A stretch of 64,000 bases of DNA from Adiantum capillus-veneris (Eukaryota; Streptophyta; Polypodiopsida; Polypodiales; Pteridaceae): the NCBI GenBank assembly GCA_014529385.2, contig CM043952.1, positions 64,034,870 through 64,098,869 on the forward strand, written 5' to 3'. Positions 11,501 through 23,500 of this stretch are shown here, in pieces (within the stretch, counting starts at the first letter, position 1; the number at the start of each line of letters is the position of its first letter). Position numbers and translations under genes: made by a program. The notes under the pieces are model-generated. The model was not told the DNA's origin. It made no database searches and saw only the letters and a list, made by a program, of their open reading frames with translations.

Positions 11501-14500
11501 AATCACAGTCTTTGCCGGTGGAACGGGTCAAGCCTCGAAGATGCGGAAACAATGGGCTTTTCAGATGGACCACAGTGTTAGGCTACAAATGAGCTCCCAA
11601 CAAATTTCTATCTTTTCTCCACTCTTGAGGAACAAGCTCTGTGTAGGCCGGTCCTCTTGTATCACAATCATCCTGCTGGCTGAAGCCATCTGAAAATGAA
11701 GTGCTGGGTCTGTGAGTGTGGACCAAGTTGCAACACCCCAGGTGTACTGGCTAGCAGTAGAAAGTGCAGGCATTAGCGGAATAATCCGAAGCCAAACTTA
11801 CTGTCCCATGGGGCAGTCCCATAGACAATGACGTTGGGTCTCAAGTGGATGGTCACAGGCGGCACATACCACTGAGAGGCCACTGTGCACCAACTAGCTC
11901 TCGACTGGAGTAGCTCAATGGGCAACTAGCCATTGGAACATGGTGATTTTCCTTAGCTGTCTGTTGCCCCACTGTAACAGACTTGGACACTCCAAGTCAA
12001 GAATCAACCGCAACAGCACCAAATAACCACTTCAAAACAATTCACAGATCACAATAGATTTGCACTGGCTCGGCGGAGTTCCGTGCCTAGAGATATTGGC
12101 CCCAAAGATTGGCGCTCTTTTCGGTATTTCTTTTTGTATTAATCAATCATCAAAGTACAAGAGAGCGGTTAGGGTTTCACTCTCAGACTCTGCGTCCAGA
12201 TGCTCTGAGAAGTGAGGCCGTCACCACTAATTTAAAGGTTACAAGGGATGCCCAAAAGCAGAGCCCCAAAAGCTTTTAAAATAAAAAGCATCAGTTCTCT
12301 CTCTCTCTTAGAGAGTCTTTTTCTCTTTTTTTATAAAAAAAAGCAAAATTCGCATCGCTCTTCATTTTCCAAATTTTTTTTTTTAAATTTTTTAATAGCC
12401 TCTGTGATTTTCGGAAATTAGGGTTTCTGGCAGAAAAAAGGGTTTGTAGGAATTTTAGGGCAGAAATTAGGGTTTTTGTTGTCCGCCACGTCATCACTTT
12501 GTGACATACCCCCCTCTTGAAAACATTGTAATCGACCGCGATTACGCCTGCAAAACCGACAAAAGCCGTAAACTGTCTTAGCAGACACCGACACTGACAC
12601 GTACTAGGAACACACATTTAGCACATGTACAAAATCGACAGTCACATCACACGACATCACAGGACATCACCAGACATCAAAGGACATCACATGACATTCA
12701 ACATTCATTCGGATCTTAGCCCATGATTTATCGGCAATGTAGCTAGCAATCACATCCTGGTCCAATCGGGACCTCATCGATGTCCGATTGACTAACCCCT
12801 ATTGCAACCATGTCTATTCGAGATCAAGTAGACCAAAATGCTGTAGTCATTTCGGCTATCAGTTCCTGCACTCACAAGAAGTCAAGAACAAATCAGTATC
12901 ATTATTAGGAATTCCATTTCATAAAGTCATCCAGCAGAATACTGTCAGCTCTCAGTATCCCTGAAGCTCAAATAGACATCAGTGACTTTAGTATCAAAAT
13001 CCAGGCATCTGTTGACAAAGGAGCGGAGTAACTCCCCTCTTGTGCAACCCACTACACCAGATCTTTGGCCAAGCTGAGTTTCTGGGTTCCGTTTGGAGTA
13101 GACTATGCTAAACCAAAACATCGAGGTAAAGTTTCACAATCTGAGGAGTCTCTGCTAGGTCCTCCTCCATCCACTTCGCATCAAAAGTAGAAAAGTTCTT
13201 GAATTTAACCAAGAACCGCCTTCGGACTTTACCTTTCTTCGGATCGTTATGCGCCAAAATCTGTTCAGGAACAAGGATCTCCTCGTTTTCTTCCACTTCG
13301 GTTTGCTCATCAGGCTCCCTATCATCAGGCACATCACCCTTAACAGGTTTCAAGAGATTCACATGCAATGCATTGTGAATCCTCCAAGTATCTGGCAGTT
13401 TCAATCGGAAGGAGACATCATTTATCTTGTCAGTGATCTGGAAAGGTCCGTAGTATCGCATACTAAGCTTTGGAAAAAGCCTCTGCTTTCCCTTTTTCTT
13501 TCGTAGGCGTGCCTTCTCAAAAGTAAGAGCACCCAATCATCCTCCTTCAATTTCAAGTTGCGACGATGGCGATCCGCTGCCTTTTTCTGCGTTCTTGAGA
13601 CTCCTGCAAAGTCTCGCGAACCTTGGCAAAAGCCGTATCCAAATCTCGCGAATATTCATCCGCTTCCAATATCTAATCTTTCGTGCTCGGAAGGATGGAA
13701 CCTTTGCAGCACTTTCAACAATCTCACATGGCGTCTTCCCTGTCGAAGAGTGTATCGTGTTACTGTAGGAAAATTCCACCAAAGATAGGTTCTTTTCCCA
13801 TTGAGTCTTTTGATCCGAGATACAAGACTTGAATAAATCTAAAATCATTGAATTGGCAATCTCAAATTGCCCGTCAGTCTGCAAGTGGAACGATGACGAG
13901 AACTGCAACTGCGTGCCAATGTTCTCCCAAATTGCCTTCCAAAACAAACTCATAAATCTGGGGTCTCTGTCGGAGACAATCGTCTCAGACGTGCCATGTA
14001 ATCGGAAAATCATCGTGATCATTCTGTGTTCTCGGGAGATCAAAAATGAAATCCATTGCAATACTTTCCAAGGGGTGGGTGGGTATGGGTAAAGGCTGTA
14101 ACAATCCCTGTGCCTTATGCCTGTCAAACTTGACCTTCTGGCATACCAAGCAACTGCGCACAAACTCTTCCACATCCTTGTTGAGTCTCGGCCCAAAGAA
14201 GTATCTCTCTACCCCGTTCATGGTGGTAGCAATGCCGCGGTGACTCGTAAAAGGTGGACAGTGGCATTCAGTCATAACCTTGTCCCTCAACGGCTATGTA
14301 ACGCACAACATAGTCTTTTTCATCAAGTAGCCTTCCCGAAGGGAGTATCCAGCTATTGTCTCCCCATCCTGTATCCGTGTGAAAATATGTGCAAAATCTG
14401 TATCTGTCGCATACTGATCGACCATATCCTCGAAGCTCCTATGATGTATCGCAGAAACAGCCAGAACCAACGGTTTCCGAGACAAGGCATCTACCACAAC

Positions 14501-17500
14501 ATTCTTCTGTCCCTGCACATGGACAATCTGGAAGTGAAACCGTGACAAGATGTTCGCCCACCGCATCTGCTTTTCCGAAAGCTGCTTCTGTGACAAGAAG
14601 TAGCGCAAACTCTGATGGTCTGTAAAGACAGTAAAATCCGCTCCGAGTAAGTAATGCCGCCACTGAGTAAGAGCATGGATAACCGCCAAAAGCTCTTTCT
14701 CATAGATCTGTGCTGTCATCTCCGGCCTAGAGAACGAACGGCTCTCGTAAGCTATGACATGGCCTTCTTGCATCAAGACCGCACCGAGACTACGACCACA
14801 AGCATCACAAAATACTTCAAATGACTTCTGCAAGTCCGGCAAAGTCAAATATGGTCCTGTAGTCAATTTCTCTTTCAATGTCCGAAAGGCAGTCACCTCT
14901 GTGGGTCCCCACGAAAAAGGTACTCCTTTCTGTGTCAAGGTATGCAAAGGGGAAGCAACCTCTGCAAACTTTCGTATGAACCGCCTGTAGTACGAACACA
15001 ATCCCAAGAAGCTTCTAACTTCATGGACATTCCTCAAATCGGTCCAATCACGGATAGTCTCTATCTTGGCCGGGTCCACTTGCACTCCTGCTGCTGACAC
15101 AATGTGTCCCAAAAAGTGTATCTCTGGTAGGAAAAATTCAGTTTTCTTTGCATTAATCACTAATGTGTGATCTCGTAATGCTTGAAAGACTTGAAGCAGA
15201 TGATCTCTGTGTTCTGCCTCATTCTTGGAGAAAACAATGATGTTGTCAAAGAAAGTGCCAACAAATAGCCTGTACTCTCGAAAAATCCTGTCCATCATCC
15301 GGTTAAATGTCTCAGGAGCATTGGTTAAGCCAAAAGGCATCACCAAAAACTCAAATAACCCAAAAGTCGTTCGAATAGTTGTCTTGTAGACATCTCCTGG
15401 CTCTATCTTGATCTGATGATATCCACTCTTCAAGTCAATCTTGCTAAAGCACGAGGATCCCTGTAACCTGTCGAGTATATCATCGATCCTAGGAATCGGA
15501 AATCTGTTCTTGATGGTGATTTCGTTGAGAGTGCTATAATCGATGCACATTCTCCAAGATCCGTCTTTCTTCAAAACAAACAACACTGGAGAGCAATACG
15601 GTGAAGTACTAGGCTGGACAAGACCCTTTTCCAAGAGGTCTTTCATTGGGTTCATAATCTTTTCATTCTGTACTCGGCTCACACGGTAAGGTGGCCGATT
15701 CGGTGGCGTGCTTCCAGGTATCAGATCAATAGTTTGATCTTCAGGCCCTCTGAAAAGCAATCGGCATGAGTTTGGAGAAAAATCTTGGCGTTCTTTTGAT
15801 CAGGTCAAAACATATTCAACCTTTATCCATCGTTCAGTTCTCTTCCAAAAGAATGAGTAAGAAACTGAAGTTCATCAAGTAGAATCTCTAAGCCCTTCAT
15901 TTATCAAAGTCGCTTTCTTGGCCCGGTAGTCAACCACGGCGTAGTTCTTGTGGTACCAAGGGATCCTGAGTAGAACGTCACTCTCGTGCCTTGAACACCC
16001 TTGTCATTGCAAACAAAGTTTGCCAATGCTCGGTGTAATGGCAACATCCCATCCGGGTGCCAGTCGAACTACCTCTGCCTGTGGCGTCAGTCTGTCAGGC
16101 GTAATTCCAAATCGAGCCGCCAATTCCAAGTGAAAAGAAGTTGGCCTTGGCTCCTTCAAAAGAGCTTCGTGATCCTTCACTTTGCCCCAAAATCGGCAAA
16201 GTTTGTACTTTCATTCATTAGATTCGGTGCAGGTCCCACGCCATGTGGTACCAGTTCTGCTTTTCTATCTGCCTTTTCTGCCACATTCCTCAGCTGCTCT
16301 CGAACTCTCAGACCTGTCGTCGTCTTATCATTATGTTCTTTCTGTGCCTTATTAGGGCACTTCGCGGAGATATGTCCATGTTCCCCGCATCCAAAGCACT
16401 TCCCCTCTTTGATGAAGCGAGCTCTCTCCTCAGGAGTAAGCTTGGGTCGTGCATCATTTTTCTCTGGGTTGCTCTTTTTCTTTCTACTTTCATTCCCAGA
16501 AGTCTGTTCGGCTCGTTGTGTCATGGCCTCCTCTGTGGGGTAGGTCAGACTGCCAGAGTGAATGGCAAAGCCCCGCTTCGCATGACTCATCAACTCCTGA
16601 ATAGAAGCTGACTTCTGTTCCAAGAAGTGATCTCGGATCTCTGTAGGTAGACCCAAGGTAAACCGCTCAATTTGTTCTCTGAACGAGATCTTCTTGAATG
16701 AAGAGGCGGGTAGAAAAGAGCTCCAGAATCTTTCACAATAAGCATTGATTGTATCTTTCTTGGTCATCCGAAGATGGTTCCAAGCAGCTCGTATATCTCT
16801 TTCATATTCTTGCGTCAACCAAGAAGAAATAAAAAGCTTCTTAAATTTCAGCCATTTAACTGGCGCAGTCTTGTTAAAAGAAGCGTGGACCACCAAGTAC
16901 GAGCATTCCCCTTAAGGAAAGAGGTAGCTCTCCGAATCTTGGAGTGTTCTGAATAGCGTCCTCCCACGAAAGCGATGTCAAACTGCTGTATAAAAGACAA
17001 AGCCTTCGAAGCATCTGAGTATCCTGAAAAGTATCAAACTTGATCGAGTGGCCACCTTCCTTAAACTCTCGGACTTTCTTGCTTTTATCTTCGAGAAAGT
17101 CATACTGGTTGGTTTTGTAAAAATTCTTCTTGTTCGCATAAAACTTTCCGTCATCGGAATCTGAGCTGTCTGTAGACGAGTCCTCTGTAGAACTGTCAGT
17201 CTTTGGGCGAGATGTAGCCTTCTTTGCCTTTCTCTTGCCCTTTCCGAAGCTTTGTTTCTTGCTTCGCTTTTTACCTTTTCTGTCTTCTTCGCTCGAATCC
17301 GAGGAGCTAGAAGAACTATCAGAAGAAGAAGAAGAAGAACTCGGTACTCCTCATATCGAACACGCTTCTTCTGTTTCTTTGCCTTGTCAAAAGTAGACCG
17401 ACGACCCAAATATCCCGGGAAGTCAGTGCCTTTCTTCTGCTTTTTGCCGTGCTTTTTGCCTTTGTTTTGCACGTCGAAAAGCTGAGCAATCCATGCATCA

Positions 17501-20500
17501 ACCACGTTCTCCAGTTCCTTCTCCATAAATTTCTTGGAGGCAGAAGATTTCTTGAGAGCGGGTTTCGGGAGTGGTGTTGTGGTTCTTTGCCACTCCATCT
17601 GTACCTCTTCCAAAGAGGTCTGGTTCATATATTTTGCCATCTTCGGGTCCTTGGCAAAATTGAGCATCATCTTTGTTGCATCGCCAATCAATCGACGACT
17701 CTCCATCTCTCTTTGCTCCGCCTGAGTAGGCCGAGGCAGGCCATATTCTCTGTCTGAATCTTCGTTGTGATCCCAGCCCGCATCTCCAAATGCAGAGGGA
17801 GTCGATTGATCATTGCCTGAAGCCATAGCTGCCGCGGAAAAAAAAAATAGGGATCGGATTTCCCGTAGAAGAGAAATCGGCCGTGCTGTGATACCATTGT
17901 AACAGACTTGGACACTCCAAGTCAAGAATCAACCGCGACAGCACCAAATAACCACTTCAAAACAATTCACAGATCACAATAGATTTGCACTGGCCCGGCG
18001 GAGTTCCGTGCCTAGAGATATTGGCCCCAAAGACTGGCGCCCCTTTCGGTATTTCTTTTTGTATTAATCAATCATCAAAGTACAAGAGAACGGTTAGGGT
18101 TTCACTCTCAGACTCTGCGTCCAGATGCTCTGAGAAGTGAGGCCCTCACCACTAATTTAAAGGTTACAAGGGATGCCCAAAAGCAGAGCCCCAAAAGCTT
18201 TTAAAATAAAAAGCATCAGTTCTCTCTCTCTCTTAGAGAGTCTTTTTCAAATTCGTGTCGCTCTTCATTTTCGATTTTTTTATTTTTTTTATTTTTTTAA
18301 TAGCCTCCGCGATTTTCGGAAATTAGGGTTTCTGGCAGAAATTAGGGTTTGTAGGAATTTTAGGGTTTCTGGCAGAAATTAGGGTTTTTGCTGTCCGCCA
18401 CGTCATCACTTTGTGACACCCACAACTGCTCCCAAAAATCTGCAAAGAACTCGGATGTGAGACCCTCCTCCTGCCAGTGATCGGCTGTAGCAAGACAAGC
18501 CTGTCTCTACACTATTGGTATGTGGCGACTCAATTGAGCTGTGTATTGGAAGAAGGGGTCCCCGGGTGATTGGCTTGAGTAAAGGATCTCGTCAAAACCA
18601 CTCCCCCAGGTCTTACTGCACTGGCACCAAAGGGTAGCCTGCCCAAGCCCATAGCGGCTATTGTGTGGACTCAAGAGCTGACAGGTTCTCAAGGATGGCT
18701 CTACTTTGCCGTGCTGGGTCGATGATCCCCAACTCTCCTAGAGAGCAAGGTAAAGTGATGACTTGCCAGGAGACTTTGGCCCGAGCCAACTGCGTGTCTC
18801 GCCCTGACCACAAAAAGTTCCTCATTAACCTCTCCACATGCTTCCTGGAGAAGGTGCAGAGTTTGGAGTACCGGCGCTGTACAAGCTCAAGCATTATCAA
18901 GAAATATCGGAAGGGGCACCAACGTTTGGGGCCAATGCTCTCTTGGGTTGGAACTCTGCCACTCCTCATCTCGTGTCGTCTATCTCTTTCAGTTCAATTG
19001 TTATTTGAAGTGCTTAAAGGTGCTCAATTTGTTCTTTTCCGTTGGCACGTGGTGCCCGTCCTCGTGACAGTGGTATCAGAGCTTCATGCGTGTGCTTTTT
19101 TGAAAGCATACCGATCCTACCAAAGAGCAGACAGAGCAAGTTGACGCTTCCACAAAATTTTATTAAAGAATCTTCGTGCTCCGACCCGCACTATTAGCCA
19201 CTCCCACCCTTACTTCATCGTGCATTGGGCGTGCTCCCGTCTCCATCACTCTTATCTTACAAGGCATAAGCCAAAAAGATCACTTGCAAGAGAAGGATCA
19301 ATGATTTTTTTTCCAACCGATGTTTTTTTCTCAGAGGCAGTGCCATGCAGCAGTGGATGTCTATAGCTACCAAGCCGTATACTCCAAGGGCTTGGCAAGC
19401 TTTCAAGAAAATTTTGCCCGAGCTTAGTAGAGCGGGGCATCGTGAAAGTCTTGCCACAGAAACCCTAGTAGATTAAAACTTGAACTTTCTCGACATCTCT
19501 CAATAGGTGTCTCTTCTCAAACTGATAACCTTGGAGGTCCAGTTTGATTGGTATATCTTGGGGCTACCATCACCGCCACAGGAACATTGCCTGTCGAGGC
19601 TTGTTTCAATTATTCAAAAGCTTATGGACCATGCTGCGGTTGGCTACAACCTTATGGAAGAAATCTAACCCTAATTTTGGTGCAAGTTTCAGAATGGAAA
19701 GCAAGTCGAGTTTCGAGCTCGATTTGTTTTAAATGGATGGTATCTGTTTTAAGCCCATCTTGGTGCCAATTTGAACTGTTTGACTCTGGTTTTAATACGG
19801 GTTTCAATACTTGGTGATTTACTCTTAGGTGGAGTAGTGAGAAATGTTTTTTGGTATTGTCTGCATCTCGGAACGACGCAAATGGGATGTTTGGGGAGCG
19901 TTTCGTTGTATGCTGGAAAAGCTCTGAACAACGCAGACGGGATGTTTGGAGAGCGTTTCATTGTATGCTGGAAAACCTCCGAACGACGCAGATGGTACGT
20001 CTGGAGAGCGTTTCGTTGTATGCTGGAAAACATCCGAGCGACGCTAGCTGCGGTTTGGGAAGTGTTTGGTTGTATCAGTCCTTTGACTCATGGCCCATAC
20101 CTTTTTAGGCTATTTTCGGCGGGAGTGACGAGGTAGTTGTTGAGTAGCTTCATACCGTAGACCGTTTGTCTTGGGAGATTGCTCAACGGCGTTGTTCGTT
20201 GTGTCTTGTATCATGCAGATGTGAGCATTTGTGCTACATTGTGATGTGCCAACCACTGAATATTCCTTATTGGATGAGATTTTTTTGGGAAGCCAACGAC
20301 CCAGTATATCAAGAGCTTCGATCTGGAATGAGACTCCTTATTGGATGAGATCTTTCTAGGAAGCCAACGATCCAGGATATCAAGAGCTCCAATTTGGAAC
20401 GAGAAAATCGATTGTCCCTCGGAATGACCCTCGAAAAATTTTGAGCTAACTTGAGTTGTTTTGCAGATCGCGGACGATTACTTTCTTTCAAGAAGGGGGG

Positions 20501-23500
20501 ATGCCACAAATTGCTCACGTGCCACTAAAGAACAAAGCCAACCTGAAAACCCGGCCGAGAAGCCTAAACCCTAGAAGAAGCAGATGAAGTTACCACCAAC
20601 TTATGGGACCGCGTCCATGATGGGACCCAAGTGCCACATAGACAAAAAATAAAGCTGGACCCACACACACACAAAAGCGTTAAAAACTGATGATGTGGCT
20701 GTTGTACGGACATCCAGGAATTTACGTTGACATGATGACGAGGCAGCAATACGGATTTCTGCATTTTGTGCTTGCAAGTGCTGATGTGGCAGGTGTACGG
20801 ATTTTCGTAATTCACTCTAGCAGCTTTTTGGGTTCAACGCTTTTGGGCCTGATGCTTTTGAGTTTGTAGCTTTTCATGTAACTGCTTTTCATAGGCCCAA
20901 GGCCTTTAAATATGAGCCAAGGGCTCATTCTTTGGCATGCTTCTTGGAGAAGTTGCAAAGTCTGGAGTACCCGCGTTGTACCGAGTTCAAGCAATATAAA
21001 GAAATACCGAGAGGGGCGCCAACGTTTGGGGCCAATGCTCTCTTGGGGTGGAACTCTGCCACTCCCCGTCTCGTGTCGTCTCTCTCTTTCAGTTCAATTG
21101 TAGTGCTTAAAGTTGCTCAATCTGTTCTTTTCCGCTGGCACGTGGTGTGCGTCCCTGTGACAGTTGGCCACTGGGTACTCTAGAAATATGTTTGAGTCAT
21201 CAGCAAACTCAGTGTTTAAAAGCTCATCTCCCCAAATAGGTAGCTGCAGTCCACGTAATGGACTACTGTTTAGAAATGGAAAGGTCTGCGTGCTGGAAAT
21301 TGATGAGATTCGACTAAGGATTTTGTTCGAATGCCATGACGTTCTTAGCACTGGGCACCCAGGCATCCAGAGAACTTAAACATTGGTCAAACGATATTTC
21401 TATTGGCCAAGGATGTGCCCTTACATAGAGAGCTATGTGAAGAGATGCACTCAGTGTCAGGTCAATAAGGCATAGCGCCTTAGGAAAGCTGGTCTTCTAC
21501 ATCCATTGGAAATTCTTGATGCCAAGTGGTAGAGTATTTCTATGGATTTTATCGTTGGTTTTCCAAATACTAGCCGCAACAATGATGTCATTTGGGTTGT
21601 GGTCGATAGACTCACAAAAATGACGAAATTTATACCAACGAAGTAAAAAGCCGTATGAGTTGGCAGTTTTATTTGTCGATTAGCTTTATAAGCTATATGG
21701 CCTGCCGGAGGATATCGTCAGTGATCGAGATACTAAGTTCACTGGGAGATTTTGGCAAGATGTGTTTGTTCACCTTCGGACGAAGTTGAGTATGTCGTCC
21801 TCCAATCATCCTGAGTCCGATGGACAAATTGAGAGGATGAATCAGACGTTAGAGGACATGTCGAGAGCTTATGTCTCTCACAGCCTACAGGCAGTTTGAT
21901 TTGGAAAGGTATCTTCCACAATTAGAGTGTTAGGGAATAAAGGCCTAAGTGCCTTGTACTTATTAACTTATAAGTTAAAAGACTTATAAGTGAGGGGGCC
22001 CAAGTGTGAATGGCCCCCTAGTCACTTACTCATATACTCAAATGTGAAGCCCAAAAAATAAATAGCGTGACTTCTCCCAAATTCAACGATCTCTCTCTCT
22101 CTCTCACGTTCTTCTCTGCGTGAGCTTCTTCAGCGCCTCTCACCTCTTCTCCTTCACTCTCATTGCATAGGACAACAAGTGGGCTCTCTCTCCTGCTCCC
22201 CCACACATGGTATCAGAACTTTAGGGTTTCCAAGAGAGCCATCTTCGCAACACAGATGAGAATTCTGTTTTTGCTCGCTGCGGGAAGGATATTCAACCGT
22301 TTTCGATCAACTCTGTCGCGAAGGGATCCTCTCACCGTGTAGAATCGACCTCCGGTGACAGTTTCCCCAAAATTAGGGTTTCAAAAACTGGCGAACAGCA
22401 GCCTATTTCTGCTGAAATTGACCAATTTCGGGGTCAATTTGATGCAATTTCATTAGGGCAAGTCTCACAGGTCAATCTTACAGGTGTTTCCACCAACGAG
22501 GTTCTGAAAATTCAGCAAAACAGGTGTTTACAGGTCTCCCAGATTTCTACGAGTGTTCTCTCTCTCTCACGTTCTTCTCTGCGTGAGCGCCTCTCTCCTC
22601 TTCTCCTTCACTCTCATTGCATAGGATAGCAAGTAGGCTCTCTCTCCTGCTCCCCCACACATGGTATCAGAGCTTTAGGGTTTCCAAGAGAGCCATCTTC
22701 GCAACACATATCAGAATTCTGTTTTTGCTCGCTGCGGGAAGGATATTCAACCGTTTTCGATCAACTCTGTCGCAAAGGGATCCTCTCACCGTGTAGAATC
22801 GACCTCCGGTGACAGTTTCCCCAAAATTAGGGTTTCAAAAACTGGCAAACAGCAGCCTATTTCTGCTGAAATTGACCAATTTCGGGGTCAATTTGATGCA
22901 ATTTCATTAGGGCAAGTCTCACAGGTCAATCTTACAGGTGTTTCCACCAACGAGGTTCTGAAAATTCAGCAAAACAGGTGTTTACAGGTCTGATTTTTGC
23001 CCTAAAACAGGGAATTTCAGCAAGCAAATAATGTATACACCTTGTGGAAACCTTTGGTAAGAACACCACAGGTGGGTCTTCTAATGCATTGCACTTGAGA
23101 GGCAGGTCTCAACAGAGGGAGAAATCTGACAGTAAGGACAGGGTACGCAGCAAATCTCGTAGGAAAGATGTTGTGTGTCATCATTGTGGAAAGAAAGGGC
23201 ATTATAAACGGGAATGCTATGAGTGGAAGAAAGAGAAGAACAAGGGTGCTGAAACTGATGCAAAGGACAAGAGAAATGCAAAGAAGAGCACTGTGTTGAT
23301 TGAGGAAATCAATGTTGCTAGTAGTTGTGACAGTGACAGCAGCACTGATGTACTCAATGCCTCTTCTGTGGACGCACATACCCTTGCTATGGGTTCTGAT
23401 GTGGACATGCATACTTGGATTCTTGATTCAGGTGCCTCCTTTCATGTAACACCTCATAGGGATTGGTTTACACAGTACTCAGGTGAGGTGCAGGGCACTG

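Larger units (their letters stand above)
11973..18418 (-). mobile_element. Ty3/gypsy (chromovirus-like) LTR retrotransposon, complete structure, coding decayed
   Basis: Two direct LTRs begin TGTAACAG and end TGTGACA (11973-12506 and 17898-18418). They are bounded by the 5-bp target duplication CCCAC at 11968-11972 and 18419-18423. All coding frames are on the minus strand, so the right copy is the 5' LTR. Next to it is a primer-binding site like that of initiator tRNA-Met; next to the left copy is a polypurine tract. The order is gag, protease region, reverse transcriptase, RNase H, integrase and chromodomain, as in Ty3 chromoviruses. Several frameshifts and a changed RT active site make it inactive. 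It lies inside a LINE remnant within kinase intron 8. Confidence 0.95.
18839..21162 (+). mobile_element. 5'-truncated LTR element without pol
   Basis: A 661-bp sequence at 20502-21162 (TGCCACAAAT to CTGTGACA) is preceded by a polypurine tract. Its last 230 bp or so recur at 18839-19069, where they are followed by TGGTATCAGAGCT, a perfect initiator tRNA-Met primer-binding site. This is therefore an LTR element read on the + strand whose 5' LTR lost its first part. The 1.4-kb interior carries no protein domain I can recognise and includes tandem repeats. It lies between LINE fragments on both sides. Confidence 0.8.

Noticed and set aside
12640..12700. Short spaced GACATCAC repeats resembling a repeat array
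   Set aside because: Units are adjacent, short and degenerate with no spacers, in the Ty3 3' noncoding region; not a CRISPR array and this is a plant genome.
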